NCBI RefSeq assembly: GCF_013004065.1
Contig: NZ_CP053084.1
Coordinates: 2,232,001 to 2,296,000 of the forward strand
Length of the DNA: 64,000 bases
Source of the DNA: Limnobacter sp. SAORIC-580
GTDB lineage: Bacteria > Pseudomonadota > Gammaproteobacteria > Burkholderiales > Burkholderiaceae_B
Direction: 5' to 3'
Both the position numbers and the translations under genes were made by a program. Shown one piece after another: positions 1 to 8,643 of this stretch (its first letter is position 1; the number at the start of each line of letters is the position of its first letter). The notes below the pieces were generated by a model that was not told where the DNA came from, did not search any database, and saw only the letters and a program-made list of their open reading frames with translations.

Positions 1-995
1 GTGGCAAGCCAATCCAAAGCGACCGACGCGAATCCGCGATCAGTCTCTACCTCGTCCACAAAAAAGTTCTCTTGTCCACCTGCCGCATTGATTCGAATAC
101 CCAAGCGACCATCCTCAGTCAGTGGTCCACCTACATCAATGCCCGGCATGAACGTTCCGAATTCGTCCACTACAATCTCAGCCTTGCGCTGCCAGGTGGG
201 TGTCGGGCGCTCTGTTACATAATTAATTGCACCGCCAGGTGCAGCAAAGCCTTGCAGGAAACCAGTCAAGCCACGCATGACCTCGACACGTTCAATATTC
301 TCAAAAGGTGTTTTTGCCTGATTCGCAAACAACAATCCGTTTTTGTAATAGTTGGTCCAGTTGTTCAGGCTTAGACCACGAATTGAAATGGCATCGTAAT
401 AGCCCACGGCCGAAAAGGAACTGGTTAAAGAGGGATCAAGGCGCACCAGATTTGCAAGATTTTTCACGCCTGCATTTTCGAGTTGTTCGGCTGAAATGAC
501 ATTCACCGAAAAAGGTGTTTCAAGCAAAGACCGTTCACCCAGAACACCAATTTTTGCATTCTTCGCAGAAAACCCTGCCGCTGCTGCAGCCCCATAGGCA
601 GGCTCACCCTCGGCAGTCACCGTGACGGCTTTGAGAGTCGATGTGCCCGCAGGACTATTCTTCACCAGGGTATAACCAGCCGATGTGGGCTGCAACGCAA
701 CGCCAGATCCGGCCAGTAGCTTTGTCGCCGCCTGTTCGAATGTGTATTGGCCATTCAAGGCGGTGTTGTTCAAGCCATCGAGCAAAGCGGGATCATAAGA
801 CAACACCACGCCTCGCTGTTGGGCCAGCGAATTCAAAGAGGCCGACAGGGGTCCCGCCGGAATGTTGACTGAACTTTGCTGGGCCAAAGCAGACGGGCTT
901 GCAAAGAATGCGGCACCACCAACGCTGGCCATGGCCAGATGCAGGCCCAATACTAGCGGTGACAATTTGCGTGGCGAAACAAATGAAGAAGACAT
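1..995 (-). CDS. TonB-dependent siderophore receptor with STN signalling domain (N-terminal part, cut by window edge)
   Basis: About 331 residues are visible; the rest lies beyond the left edge. The ATG at 995-993 opens a signal peptide ending near SPSALAQ. An STN (secretin/TonB short N-terminal) domain follows at about residues 35-90, recognisable by NIPAGPLSASLNSLAQQ and the VVLSYDP strand. The plug domain starts with TLKAVTVTAEG and contains SIRGLSLNNW and VEVMRGLTGFLQGFAAPGGA, both typical of ferric-siderophore receptors. The receptor would take up an iron chelate across the outer membrane using TonB energy. By family knowledge the STN domain reports ligand binding to a FecR-type anti-sigma protein, and the sigma/anti-sigma gene lies 90 bases upstream on the same strand. 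The siderophore cannot be named from this part. Confidence 0.93.
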   Translation of the reverse strand, partial: MSSSFVSPRKLSPLVLGLHLAMASVGGAAFFASPSALAQQSSVNIPAGPLSASLNSLAQQRGVVLSYDPALLDGLNNTALNGQYTFEQAATKLLAGSGVALQPTSAGYTLVKNSPAGTSTLKAVTVTAEGEPAYGAAAAAGFSAKNAKIGVLGERSLLETPFSVNVISAEQLENAGVKNLANLVRLDPSLTSSFSAVGYYDAISIRGLSLNNWTNYYKNGLLFANQAKTPFENIERVEVMRGLTGFLQGFAAPGGAINYVTERPTPTWQRKAEIVVDEFGTFMPGIDVGGPLTEDGRLGIRINAAGGQENFFVDEVETDRGFASVALDWLA

Positions 996-1085
996 GAAAA
1001 TTTTCCAATTCATCAAATGGGTTGAAATAAAGGTTCAACTCATATGCCAATTGAAAAACAAAAAAGTACAGCGACTCAGCAACAT

Positions 1086-2426
1086 TTATTCACCACGCTC
1101 GCGTGCCACCAGCAATACCGGGCTTGCAGCCAGTGTGTTGTGCTGAATCAGTTGAACAGGCAATGCATCTTGCAAAGCCAGCAATGCAATTTCCGGTTTG
1201 TTCAATGGAAATGTTCCGGAAACAAGCCAGTTTTCAACTGCGACATCACAATGAATGCCAGCGGCTCTGTAGCGGCTTATTTCAGTCGCCCATTTTTTCA
1301 AGGGCACTGCATCAGCCACATACAAGCCACGTGTCCACGCCGCCCTTTCCTGCGAAACTGATTGACTCGAAAGCAGACCCCGCTGATTAAACTCTGCTTG
1401 CTCACCTGCATTCAGCAAATGAAAGAACCCGCTCGACAAAGAACGCCACTGCACCCTTTGCTCAAAAACCTCCACTTGGGTACTTTGCGCCTTCTGCTCC
1501 ACTGAAAACACGGTGCCCATGGCTTGCGCGAATCCCTCGCGGGTGCGAACAACCGGCTTTAACTCATTTGGCAGCAAAGTGCTCGCAGTTTGAATCATGA
1601 TTCGCCCACGGCGCAGCACAATCAGCTTCTGCGCAGGCGTAAAGACCAGTTCAACTGCGCTGTCAGAATCCAGAGTCAATTCACTGCCATCGGGCAATGT
1701 CTGCGTTCGGACTTCCCCTTTGGCGCTGACCCAATCAGCAGAATAATCACTCTTTCGATAAGCATGAAAAAAGCCACCCGCCCCAAGCAATACACAAACT
1801 GATTTCAGAATCGCCCGGCGATTCAAACGTGGCAGAGCAGCCAATGTTCTTGACGACAAGGCCCGCTGTTCTGAATTCAAATGGGACAAGCGCTGAGCGT
1901 AGTCTTCACCACCCCCACAACACTGTTGGGCCTGCGCAATATACTTTTTCACCATGCTCAATGACACTCCCAATTCACGGGCTATGTCTTGCTGTTTTAC
2001 GCCTTCCAACTGAACCATTAAAAAAGCTTGACGTACCTTGTTGGGCAACTGCCTCAGACTTCGGTCAAGTTCAAGCAAAGTTTCAAATAAAACTGCTTTT
2101 TGCTCAGGGTCGGGAACGTGGGTAGTTGGGTAAACAGCCAGCGCAGCCAGGTAAGCCCTTTCAAGGTCAGCCCGCCGATAGTGGTTAACCAGCAAACCGT
2201 GAGCCACCGTGGTTAACCATGCTTTTGGCTGACGCAAACCAGGAATTTGCTCCCGCTGTTCATACAACTTTAAAAAAACTTCTTGGGCCAACTCACTTGC
2301 CACGCCATTGCAGCTCAAGCGCCTTTGAAACCAGGTTTCCAACCACGCCAAGTGCTGGCCATAGCAGTCGACAAACTCGAGGTCCAATGCATTGCCGTGG
2401 AAAACGGCACTGAGTTCACGTTGCAT
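1086..2426 (-). CDS. Hybrid ECF sigma factor / FecR anti-sigma regulator in one polypeptide
   Basis: The reading frame of 446 residues is uninterrupted. Residues 1-170 are a FecI-type ECF sigma factor: region 2 at about 12-90 (ELAQEVFLKLYEQ, PKAWLTTVAHGLLVNHYRR) and region 4 at about 118-168 (LRQLPNKVRQAF, the helix-turn-helix DIARELGVSLSMVKKYI). Residues 200-222 hold a twin-arginine-like NRRAILK followed by one membrane segment. Residues 230-446 are a periplasmic FecR domain with LPDGSELTLDSDS and MGTVFSV. Normally FecI and FecR are separate proteins; a fused pair is known from IutY of Pseudomonas putida, where proteolysis frees the sigma part. It probably drives the receptor gene directly downstream. 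A Fur-like box lies about 90 bases upstream of the start. Assignment of both halves is firm; the release mechanism is inferred. Confidence 0.93.
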   Translation of the reverse strand: MQRELSAVFHGNALDLEFVDCYGQHLAWLETWFQRRLSCNGVASELAQEVFLKLYEQREQIPGLRQPKAWLTTVAHGLLVNHYRRADLERAYLAALAVYPTTHVPDPEQKAVLFETLLELDRSLRQLPNKVRQAFLMVQLEGVKQQDIARELGVSLSMVKKYIAQAQQCCGGGEDYAQRLSHLNSEQRALSSRTLAALPRLNRRAILKSVCVLLGAGGFFHAYRKSDYSADWVSAKGEVRTQTLPDGSELTLDSDSAVELVFTPAQKLIVLRRGRIMIQTASTLLPNELKPVVRTREGFAQAMGTVFSVEQKAQSTQVEVFEQRVQWRSLSSGFFHLLNAGEQAEFNQRGLLSSQSVSQERAAWTRGLYVADAVPLKKWATEISRYRAAGIHCDVAVENWLVSGTFPLNKPEIALLALQDALPVQLIQHNTLAASPVLLVARERGE

Positions 2427-2514
2427 GTTGAAGCCGAAGATGTAATTTTGAAGTTGGTGTAAAGGATCGTGACTTCGTCAAAATATGGCGAAGACCTTTC
2501 ATTTCATTATGTAA

Positions 2515-2529
2515 TGAGAATTATTTTTG
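2515..2529. promoter_or_regulatory. Fur-like box upstream of the sigma/anti-sigma gene
   Basis: TGAGAATTATTTTTG matches the TGATAAT-N-ATTATCA pattern at about 10 of 14 informative positions; the left half is good and the right half is weak. It lies about 90 bases before the hybrid regulator start, just downstream of a possible -10. That position fits repression when iron is sufficient, as for FecI-type genes generally. Confidence 0.42.
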
Positions 2530-2781
2530 TTTATATTGACGGGATAATTGAGTGCTGTCAACCTGCAACACCCAACGCAGTGATTTCCAACAACACTTGT
2601 TTTGCAGCGCATCATTTTTACAAATTTATCGCAACAGATTGATTTTAAGCAGGCACCAACTTTCCCTTTGCATCAAAAACCACATGGTTAATATGGATAT
2701 GACTTTGTCATGCAAATAGCGCCAGTGTGCATTCCCTTTTGAATTAACCACTTAGCGCAATTAAGAAAAACTCCCGAATCG

Positions 2782-2818
2782 ATAGTGAAAAGTTATTTTA
2801 AAAATTTATCAATAACAT
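2782..2818 (+). promoter_or_regulatory. Possible OxyR binding site upstream of ahpC
   Basis: The 37-base span reads ATAGTGAAAAGTTAT, seven bases, then a weaker ATTTATCAATAACAT. This partly follows the OxyR pattern of two ATAG-N7-CTAT elements separated by seven bases; the first element is good and the second poor. It ends one base before the -35 of the ahpC promoter, the usual activator position. OxyR control of ahpC is well known in proteobacteria, but the match alone is not decisive. Confidence 0.35.
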
Positions 2819-2819
2819 T

Positions 2820-2848
2820 TTGCAATCGCACAATTTATTCGATAAAAT
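2820..2848 (+). promoter_or_regulatory. Sigma-70 promoter of ahpC
   Basis: TTGCAA at 2820-2825 and TAAAAT at 2843-2848 are separated by exactly 17 bases, predicting a start near 2855 and a leader of about 45 bases. A strong ribosome binding site, GGAGGA, lies at 2887-2892. Confidence 0.6.
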
Positions 2849-2898
2849 TGCGATGAATTAATTTACTGACTGTTCATTAACTTTTTGGAGGACTTCAA

Positions 2899-3462
2899 AT
2901 GTCTCTGATCAACACCACAATCAAGCCATTCAAAGCCACTGCTTACTGGAACGGCAAAGAAATCAACCTGACTGAAGCCGACGTGTTGGGCAAGTGGTCT
3001 GTGTTCTTCTTCTACCCCGCTGACTTCACATTCGTGTGCCCCACTGAATTGGGCGACCTGGCTGACCAGTACGAAGAACTGAAGGCCATGGGCGTGGAAG
3101 TGTTCTCTGTATCAACCGACACACACTTCACACACAAGGCTTGGGCCGACGCCACAGAAACAATCGGCAAAATCCGTTTCCCAATGATCGGTGACCCCAC
3201 CGGTCAAATTACACGCAACTTTGGCGTGATGATCGAAGAAGAAGGTTTGGCACTGCGCGGCACCTTTGTACTCGACCCACAGGGCGTGATCAAAGTGATG
3301 GAAGTGCACGACCTGGGCATTGGCCGTGACGCATCTGAACTGAAGCGCAAGATTCAAGCCGCACAGTACATCGCCAAGAACCCAGGCCAGGCTTGCCCAG
3401 CCAAGTGGAAGGAAGGCGACGCCGCTTTGACTCCATCACTGGACCTGGTTGGCAAAATCTAA
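2899..3462 (+). CDS. ahpC: Alkyl hydroperoxide reductase subunit C (2-Cys peroxiredoxin)
   Basis: The 187-residue protein has the usual family length. Peroxidatic Cys47 lies in [10 protein letters not shown] and resolving Cys166 in QACPAKW near the C-terminus, defining a typical 2-Cys AhpC. It reduces hydrogen peroxide, organic hydroperoxides and peroxynitrite in the cytoplasm and is itself reduced by AhpF, encoded next. The start follows a GGAGGA ribosome binding site by six bases. A sigma-70 promoter and a possible OxyR site lie immediately upstream. A hairpin between ahpC and ahpF could make ahpC the more abundant product. Confidence 0.98.
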   Translation: MSLINTTIKPFKATAYWNGKEINLTEADVLGKWSVFFFYPADFTFVCPTELGDLADQYEELKAMGVEVFSVSTDTHFTHKAWADATETIGKIRFPMIGDPTGQITRNFGVMIEEEGLALRGTFVLDPQGVIKVMEVHDLGIGRDASELKRKIQAAQYIAKNPGQACPAKWKEGDAALTPSLDLVGKI

Positions 3463-3493
3463 ATTCAAATTACCTTTGAATGAGTAGTAAAAA

Positions 3494-3516
3494 GCCGCTC
3501 CCCACAAGGGGGCGGC
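3494..3516 (+). terminator. GC-rich hairpin between ahpC and ahpF (attenuator or processing site)
   Basis: GCCGCTCCCC at 3494-3503 pairs with GGGGGCGGC at 3508-3516 across a four-base ACAA loop; one T is bulged or wobble-paired. No U-run follows directly, so full termination is unlikely. It lies 31 bases after the ahpC stop and 42 before the ahpF start. Partial termination or protection of the ahpC 3' end is the likely role. Confidence 0.45.
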
Positions 3517-3557
3517 CCATGTTCAAAAAATCTGCAGAACATTCCTCGGAGTACCCC

Positions 3558-5138
3558 ATGCTCGACGCAAACATCAAACAACAACTGAAGACCTATCTGC
3601 AAATGCTGCGCCACCCCATTGAATTGGTGGCCTCGCTGGACAACAGCGACAAGGCACGTGATATGGAACAGCTGGTGCAAGAAATCGCGGAGTGTTCAGA
3701 CCGCGTGTCAGTGCGCCTGGACGGCGACTACAACCTCCGCCCTTCATTCTCGATTGCCAAGCAAGGCGAGGAAGGTCGTGTGCGTTTTGCCGGTTTGCCC
3801 ATGGGACATGAATTCACCTCGCTGCTGCTGGGCCTGCTGCATGTGGGCGGCCATCCACCCAAGGTGGAAGCAGACGTAATCGAACAAATCAAAGGCTTGG
3901 AGGCACCCGCAAATGGCGGTCATTTTGAAACCGTCATTTCACTGAGCTGCCACAACTGTCCAGACGTTGTGCAAGCCTTCAACACCATCGCTGCTTTAAA
4001 CCCGGCATTTAGCCACACCATGATTGATGGCGGCATGTTCCAGCCACTTGTTGAACAACGAAAGGTAATGGCAGTACCCACTGTGTTTCAAGCCAGCAAT
4101 AGCGCAACCGGCAACAGCACCGAAAGTTTTGGTTCAGGCCGAATGACACTTGAAGAGATTGTCGCCAAGCTGGACACTGGCGCTGCGCAAAAAGACGCCG
4201 CCAAATTGAACGCCAAAGGCGAGTTTGATGTGCTGATTGTGGGCGGTGGCCCGGCTGGTGCAGCCGCCGCAATTTATGCTGCGCGCAAAGGCGTGAAAAC
4301 CGGCATTGCCACCGAGCGCTTTGGTGGCCAGGTGCTGGACACGCTGGGCATTGAAAATTTCATTTCCGTGAAAGAAACAGAAGGCCCGAAACTGGTGGCT
4401 GCACTGGAACAACACGTGAAGGAATACGACATCGACGTGATGAACCTGCAACGCGCCAAAGGCCTGCAGAAACTCGCCGATGGCAAGGTTGAAGTTGAAC
4501 TGGAAAACGGCGCCAAACTGACCAGCAAAACCATTATTTTGAGCACTGGTGCACGCTGGCGCGAAATGAACGTACCCGGCGAAGCCGAGTACCGCAACAA
4601 GGGCGTGGCCTACTGCCCGCACTGCGATGGCCCGCTTTACAAAGGCAAGCGCGTGGCGGTGATTGGTGGTGGCAACAGCGGTGTAGAAGCCGCCATTGAC
4701 CTGGCTGGTATTGTGAAAGAAGTCACTTTGTTTGAATTCGACACCAAGCTGAAAGCAGATGCAGTATTGCAGAAAAAACTGTACAGCCTGCCGAATGTAA
4801 AAGTGATACTGAACGCGCTGACCACTGAGGTGAACGGCGATGGAACCAAGGTGTACGGCTTAAGCTACAAAGACCGCGCAACGGATGAAGTGAAGCAGGT
4901 TGAACTGGAAGGTATTTTTGTTCAAATCGGTTTGCTGCCCAACACCGACTGGTTAAAAGGCACGCTGGAATTAAGCAAGCATGGTGAAATTGTCGTGGAC
5001 CACAAAGGCCACACCAGCATGGAAGGCGTGTTTGCTGCGGGCGACTGCACCACAGCACCTTACAAGCAAATCATCATCGCCATGGGTGAAGGTGCGAATG
5101 CTTCACTGGCCGCGTTCGATCATTTGATTCGTCAGTAA
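3558..5138 (+). CDS. ahpF: Alkyl hydroperoxide reductase subunit F (flavoprotein disulfide reductase)
   Basis: The start chosen is the ATG at 3558, giving [10 protein letters not shown] as in other AhpF proteins, with GGAG at 3548-3551; the frame is open further upstream, but that part is unlike the family and contains the hairpin. The 526 residues carry an N-terminal thioredoxin-like domain with the CHNC redox pair (Cys131, Cys134), an FAD-binding [10 protein letters not shown] at about residue 218, the thioredoxin-reductase-type CPHC pair at about 350, and an NAD(P)H-binding GGGNSG. It passes electrons from NADH through FAD and two disulfides to AhpC. It is co-transcribed with ahpC, and a strong hairpin follows the stop. 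Confidence 0.97.
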   Translation: MLDANIKQQLKTYLQMLRHPIELVASLDNSDKARDMEQLVQEIAECSDRVSVRLDGDYNLRPSFSIAKQGEEGRVRFAGLPMGHEFTSLLLGLLHVGGHPPKVEADVIEQIKGLEAPANGGHFETVISLSCHNCPDVVQAFNTIAALNPAFSHTMIDGGMFQPLVEQRKVMAVPTVFQASNSATGNSTESFGSGRMTLEEIVAKLDTGAAQKDAAKLNAKGEFDVLIVGGGPAGAAAAIYAARKGVKTGIATERFGGQVLDTLGIENFISVKETEGPKLVAALEQHVKEYDIDVMNLQRAKGLQKLADGKVEVELENGAKLTSKTIILSTGARWREMNVPGEAEYRNKGVAYCPHCDGPLYKGKRVAVIGGGNSGVEAAIDLAGIVKEVTLFEFDTKLKADAVLQKKLYSLPNVKVILNALTTEVNGDGTKVYGLSYKDRATDEVKQVELEGIFVQIGLLPNTDWLKGTLELSKHGEIVVDHKGHTSMEGVFAAGDCTTAPYKQIIIAMGEGANASLAAFDHLIRQ

Positions 5139-5148
5139 ATTGAAAGTC

Positions 5149-5176
5149 TTCCCTGTCGCCATGTGGCGGCAGGGAA
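5149..5176 (+). terminator. Hairpin terminator after ahpF
   Basis: A 12-pair stem (TTCCCTGTCGCC against GGCGGCAGGGAA, one G-T pair) with an ATGT loop begins ten bases after the ahpF stop. The U-tract is missing, so it may be a weak terminator or an mRNA-stabilising end. Confidence 0.55.
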
Positions 5177-5306
5177 TCAAACCCTTATTGCTCCAACCTG
5201 GTCGCTTGCAGCTATCGGCTTCCAAGTGTGGCTCTCCTCAAACAGCGACTTAACCTCATTCGCAGTTTCAACTTCGCCATCACTAAATCTTGCTAAATCG
5301 CAGTTC

Positions 5307-5337
5307 TTTATTGATAATGATTATCATTATCAATAAA
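5307..5337. promoter_or_regulatory. Near-consensus Fur box, part of a 31-base perfect palindrome
   Basis: Bases 5307-5337 form an odd palindrome centred on T5322 in which all 15 pairs match. The core GATAATGATTATCATTATC differs from the classic 19-base Fur consensus only at the central base, where A or T are equally symmetric. It ends 11 bases before the DUF2325 gene start, so a bound repressor would cover the transcription start or the ribosome entry region. Confidence 0.9.
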
Positions 5338-5348
5338 TTCACTGAGAC

Positions 5349-6602
5349 ATGCCATTCCAACCCGATCCGGTTTACCTTCCGCAAGCCCGCACTTCCCTGT
5401 TTGCTGTTCAAACCACCGTCACAGGTACTCCAGACTCACTGGGCTCAAGACGACGCCGACTGTGGGAAATGTGCGGCACCGCTCAATGCCCTGTGGTGGG
5501 TATTTGCCTGCCCATGACGGTGGTCAAAAAACTGGCAGTCAAATATTTACAGCACACCGCCAGCCGCGCAAGCGACTATGAAACACATTGTGCTGTGGTG
5601 GTGGCCTGCAAAACAAAATCGGCGTTTGGCAAAATGGTACAAGAACAACTTGACCAGCGATTTCACAATGAACTGCGCTCGGTGCAAGCCTTGAAAACCC
5701 GTGAAGCCTTGCAGGCTCACTGGAACAAACACAAAGAGGCCAACCACTTTCCAGGCGTGTTCTGGAGCGTGCTTAGCCACCCAAGATGTGACGCAGCCAT
5801 GGAATTTGAAGTGCTGGGTCATGCCCACATGATGCAGCACCAGGCAGGCTGCGAAAGGCAAACTCAAGAGAACGAAAAAACTGCGCTGCACGAGCAATTA
5901 AGGGCAGCACTGGCCGCCAACAAAAAACTGGAAGAAAAATACCTGGCCTCACAACTGAGCCATGCCCAAACCCAGCAACTTCAGCAAGACACCATTTCAA
6001 CCTTGCAAACCGAATTGGCCAGCCAACACGGGGAAATGCAAAAACTAAAGAAAACTCTCAGCACGCTGCATGCACAGAAAGTGAATCCTGATGTTTCAAA
6101 CACCAAAGAACTTGAGTTGTTGCGTGCACGCATTACCACCTTAAAATCAGTTCATCTTGCCGAACTGGGAAACCTACAGCAACACATCAAATATTTAGAG
6201 GCCCAACTGGCCAAACGCCCAACTGCATTCGCCATTCAAGCACTGGATGCTACTTCAACAAATTGCGCCGAGCCTTGTGACAAACCGCTAGACAAACGTT
6301 GTGTGCTGTGTGTTGGCGGTCGTCCTTCGGCAGTGCCGCTTTATCGACAAACAGTGGAAACCCGGGGTGCCACTTTCATGCACCACGATGGCGGACAGGA
6401 GGAAGGAATTGCCCAGCTGGATGCAAAACTGAACAGCGCTGACTTGGTGATTTGCCAGGCAGGTTGCGTAAGCCATGAGGCCTATTTTCGTGTGAAGGAG
6501 CATTGCAAAAAACGGGGTATTCAATGCGTGTATGTTCAAAACCCGAGCAAGTCAGCATTGAGAAAGGCGCTGCAAATGATCGCAACGCCAGGTAACGATT
6601 GA
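5349..6602 (+). CDS. Iron-regulated DUF2325 coiled-coil protein
   Basis: A 417-residue protein. Residues 1-60 contain MCGTAQCPVVGICLP, three cysteines close together that could bind metal or an Fe-S centre (inference). Residues about 150-285 are a long polar coiled coil rich in Gln, Leu, Glu and Lys. The C-terminal 95 residues are a DUF2325 domain: RCVLCVGGRPSAVPLYRQ, then FMHHDGG and ADLVICQAGCVSHEAYF, a Rossmann-like fold of unknown function. There is no signal peptide, so it is probably cytoplasmic. A perfect Fur palindrome lies 11 bases before the ATG, so it should be induced under iron starvation. Its role is unknown. No partner is co-transcribed; the next genes run in the opposite direction. 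Confidence 0.85.
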   Translation: MPFQPDPVYLPQARTSLFAVQTTVTGTPDSLGSRRRRLWEMCGTAQCPVVGICLPMTVVKKLAVKYLQHTASRASDYETHCAVVVACKTKSAFGKMVQEQLDQRFHNELRSVQALKTREALQAHWNKHKEANHFPGVFWSVLSHPRCDAAMEFEVLGHAHMMQHQAGCERQTQENEKTALHEQLRAALAANKKLEEKYLASQLSHAQTQQLQQDTISTLQTELASQHGEMQKLKKTLSTLHAQKVNPDVSNTKELELLRARITTLKSVHLAELGNLQQHIKYLEAQLAKRPTAFAIQALDATSTNCAEPCDKPLDKRCVLCVGGRPSAVPLYRQTVETRGATFMHHDGGQEEGIAQLDAKLNSADLVICQAGCVSHEAYFRVKEHCKKRGIQCVYVQNPSKSALRKALQMIATPGND

Positions 6603-6611
6603 ACCATCAAA

Positions 6612-6920
6612 TCAAGGCCAAATCACCTTCAACAAACCCGGCCTGTTTGCAAGCGCGAAAGCCACCGCCACAGCAGACCCAACCAGCAGCATGATCCACA
6701 CCAGTGCCGCAATGGAAGGCCTGTCAGCCACCAAACACACCAACAGTGAAACAAACAAAGCGGCATACCCCAGTGCCTTGAGAGTCGCCCTGGGTGGGCG
6801 GCTGTCAGCCAGGGGAATCTGCTTCACTTGTGCCCAATGCACATCCATGGACAAGGCCAGCCACGACATGCCCACCAGGCTGAGCAAAGCGGCGGCAATT
6901 AGATAAATTGCTTCAGGCAT
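6612..6920 (-). CDS. DUF3325 small inner-membrane protein
   Basis: The start is the ATG at 6920, giving MPEAIYLIAAALL and 102 residues; it overlaps the 3' end of the PepSY gene by eight bases, indicating translational coupling. Three or four hydrophobic segments cover most of the protein, with ADSRPPRATLKALGYAALF between the first and second. DUF3325 proteins regularly sit beside PepSY and DUF3649 genes in siderophore-uptake clusters of Pseudomonas and Burkholderiales. Its molecular role is unknown; participation in ferric-siderophore reduction or passage across the inner membrane is inferred from neighbours. Confidence 0.82.
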   Translation of the reverse strand: MPEAIYLIAAALLSLVGMSWLALSMDVHWAQVKQIPLADSRPPRATLKALGYAALFVSLLVCLVADRPSIAALVWIMLLVGSAVAVAFALANRPGLLKVIWP

Positions 6921-8634
6921 GGGCCACCTCGCTGGTGTCAGTCTTGGGCTGCTTTTCGATTTTCCTGGATTGAGCACCCACACCACGCTCTCGCCGTGCA
7001 AGTTTCAATGCAGCCCAACCGCTTACCATGGCACACGCCATCAGGCTCAAATCAACACCAGCCACGGGCCAGTAAGTGTCAGTGAAAATTGTTTTGATCA
7101 AATGGTCGCCAGTGGTGGCCCAATTCAAGAGCACCGCTGAAATACTTAGCACAACAACACCCCAGCACTGCTCACGCCAGGCTGGGTTGAACAAACCAAG
7201 TGCAACGGGCGCACTGCGAACGTAAGCATGAACAAAGCTTAAGCCCCACACAGTCCAGAATGCAGCTTTTTCCCAATCGGCCTTGCCCAATAGGTCGGCT
7301 GGCAAAATACGATTCACGACCAGCATACCGACTGCGGCCATCACCATGCCAGTCACTGTAGTAACGGCCAAGGAGTCGACCACACGGCTTCCGTTGCTCC
7401 CACTTTTCGCATGTTGGGATTTTCGTTTTTCAACAAAGAAAATGAAACCAGTTGCAATACACACCGCGCCCAACAAGCCACCCAACACATACAGCCAACG
7501 CAAGAACCAGTGTTCAAAGTGCTGCAAATGCAAGCCTGTCAAAAATTCATTCACCTCTGAAACAGGGGTACGCGGCGGGTCTTCACTGAGCACTTCACCG
7601 GTGCTGGTTTTGAAGTGAATGCCCTCGCCCACCAAGGCAACCCGGTCGCTGCCAGCGCGGTAAATGCTCACATAACTGTTGGCATCGCCCACATGGTGCA
7701 TCACCAAAAAGCCGACCTCACCTGCCATGTCGCGCGCTGCCCACCGGCGTTTGGCCTCCTCCACCATGGCATCCACACTGCTCATGGGTGCGGGCACACC
7801 TGCTGCATCATGCGGTAAACCGGTTGCGGCCGCCTCGTGAATTTCATGCTGCTTGTGCAGGGGATCAAGCAAGGTGCTGGTTACCGGCAGAAAGTAAAAA
7901 CTTGCAAAAATTACTAAGCCGGTGAATGCAAAAAAGAAATGGAATGGCAGGGCCACAACACCAGTCAGATTGTGTAAATCCAGGCTGGCACGTTGTGTTC
8001 GCTTCCAGGGCCTGAACGTGAAAAACTCGCGGAACACCTTGCGGTGCATGATGACACCGGTGACCAAGGCCGCGAGCATCATCAAGGCAGCCAGCCCCAC
8101 AATCCAGATGCCCAGGTTTTTCCATTTCAGCTGCAAGCTGTAGTGCATGGGGTAGAACCAGTGGCTGCCAATTTTAAGTTTGTCATCCGGCAACACCGCG
8201 CCAGTTCGGGGGTCCAGCGTCACATTTTTATGAATATGGTTGTGGTCTTCCGGGTTCTTCGCCAATGGCACTCCATAACCCACGCCTGCCGCCAACACGG
8301 GGTCGCGGTGGGTAACATAAGCCCAGTATTCGTCCACCGGCAATTCAGTGCGCGGTGTCATCTCGCCCTTGGCGGGGTCGTGCAGCCTGGGCATGTTGGT
8401 GGCGTAGTCCACCTCATCGGGTTCCAGTTGCTGCAAAGCAGGCAGCAACACCTTGTCAAAAGACGGCATGGGCTGCGCGTCGAACCGTGTTTCAGGAATT
8501 GCCCAGCGGTCAATTTCCCGATCAAACACCGACAACGATCCGAAGAAAAAACAGACCATCAACACAAAGCCCAACACCAAACCAAACCAGGTGTGAACCC
8601 AGGTCATGGACAATCGAAAATTACTAGACACCAA
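6913..8634 (-). CDS. PepSY-associated inner-membrane protein of iron uptake
   Basis: The 573-residue protein starts with a membrane segment (MTWVHTWFGLVLGFVLMVCF) followed by a large periplasmic region, then further helices including HNLTGVVALPFHFFFAFTGL. This is the PepSY_TM or PiuB layout. Conserved His residues on the helices (HTW, HWFYPMH, HNLTG, HHV) suggest haem or metal contact (inference). Related proteins reduce or process ferric siderophores at the inner membrane. The frame opens with TTG-GTG; either codon may be the start, close behind GGGGAAGG. It is the middle gene of a three-gene operon behind the Fur box at 8973-8991. Confidence 0.88.
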   Translation of the reverse strand: MVSSNFRLSMTWVHTWFGLVLGFVLMVCFFFGSLSVFDREIDRWAIPETRFDAQPMPSFDKVLLPALQQLEPDEVDYATNMPRLHDPAKGEMTPRTELPVDEYWAYVTHRDPVLAAGVGYGVPLAKNPEDHNHIHKNVTLDPRTGAVLPDDKLKIGSHWFYPMHYSLQLKWKNLGIWIVGLAALMMLAALVTGVIMHRKVFREFFTFRPWKRTQRASLDLHNLTGVVALPFHFFFAFTGLVIFASFYFLPVTSTLLDPLHKQHEIHEAAATGLPHDAAGVPAPMSSVDAMVEEAKRRWAARDMAGEVGFLVMHHVGDANSYVSIYRAGSDRVALVGEGIHFKTSTGEVLSEDPPRTPVSEVNEFLTGLHLQHFEHWFLRWLYVLGGLLGAVCIATGFIFFVEKRKSQHAKSGSNGSRVVDSLAVTTVTGMVMAAVGMLVVNRILPADLLGKADWEKAAFWTVWGLSFVHAYVRSAPVALGLFNPAWREQCWGVVVLSISAVLLNWATTGDHLIKTIFTDTYWPVAGVDLSLMACAMVSGWAALKLARRERGVGAQSRKIEKQPKTDTSEVAHA

Positions 8635-8643
8635 CCTTCCCCT

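Larger units (their letters stand above)
2427..2898. other. 472-base divergent regulatory region between the sigma/anti-sigma gene and ahpC
   Basis: No gene is supported here. The region is AT-rich and separates two divergent transcription units. Toward the left unit it holds a possible -35 (TTGACA, complement of 2556-2561), a TATAAA-like element (complement of 2530-2535, with a long 20-base spacing) and a Fur-like box at 2515-2529. Toward ahpC it holds an OxyR-like site and a good sigma-70 promoter, listed separately. The stretch 2565-2780 shows nothing I can name. Confidence 0.6.

Noticed and set aside
1086..2426. A frameshift or mis-join between separate fecI and fecR genes
   Set aside because: The frame is continuous with a proper linker and the hybrid form is known elsewhere, so I treat it as a real fusion, though only resequencing or comparison can exclude an error.
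3480..3557. An N-terminal extension of AhpF
   Set aside because: The added residues are unlike the family and include the intergenic hairpin; the ATG at 3558 has a ribosome site and the standard start.
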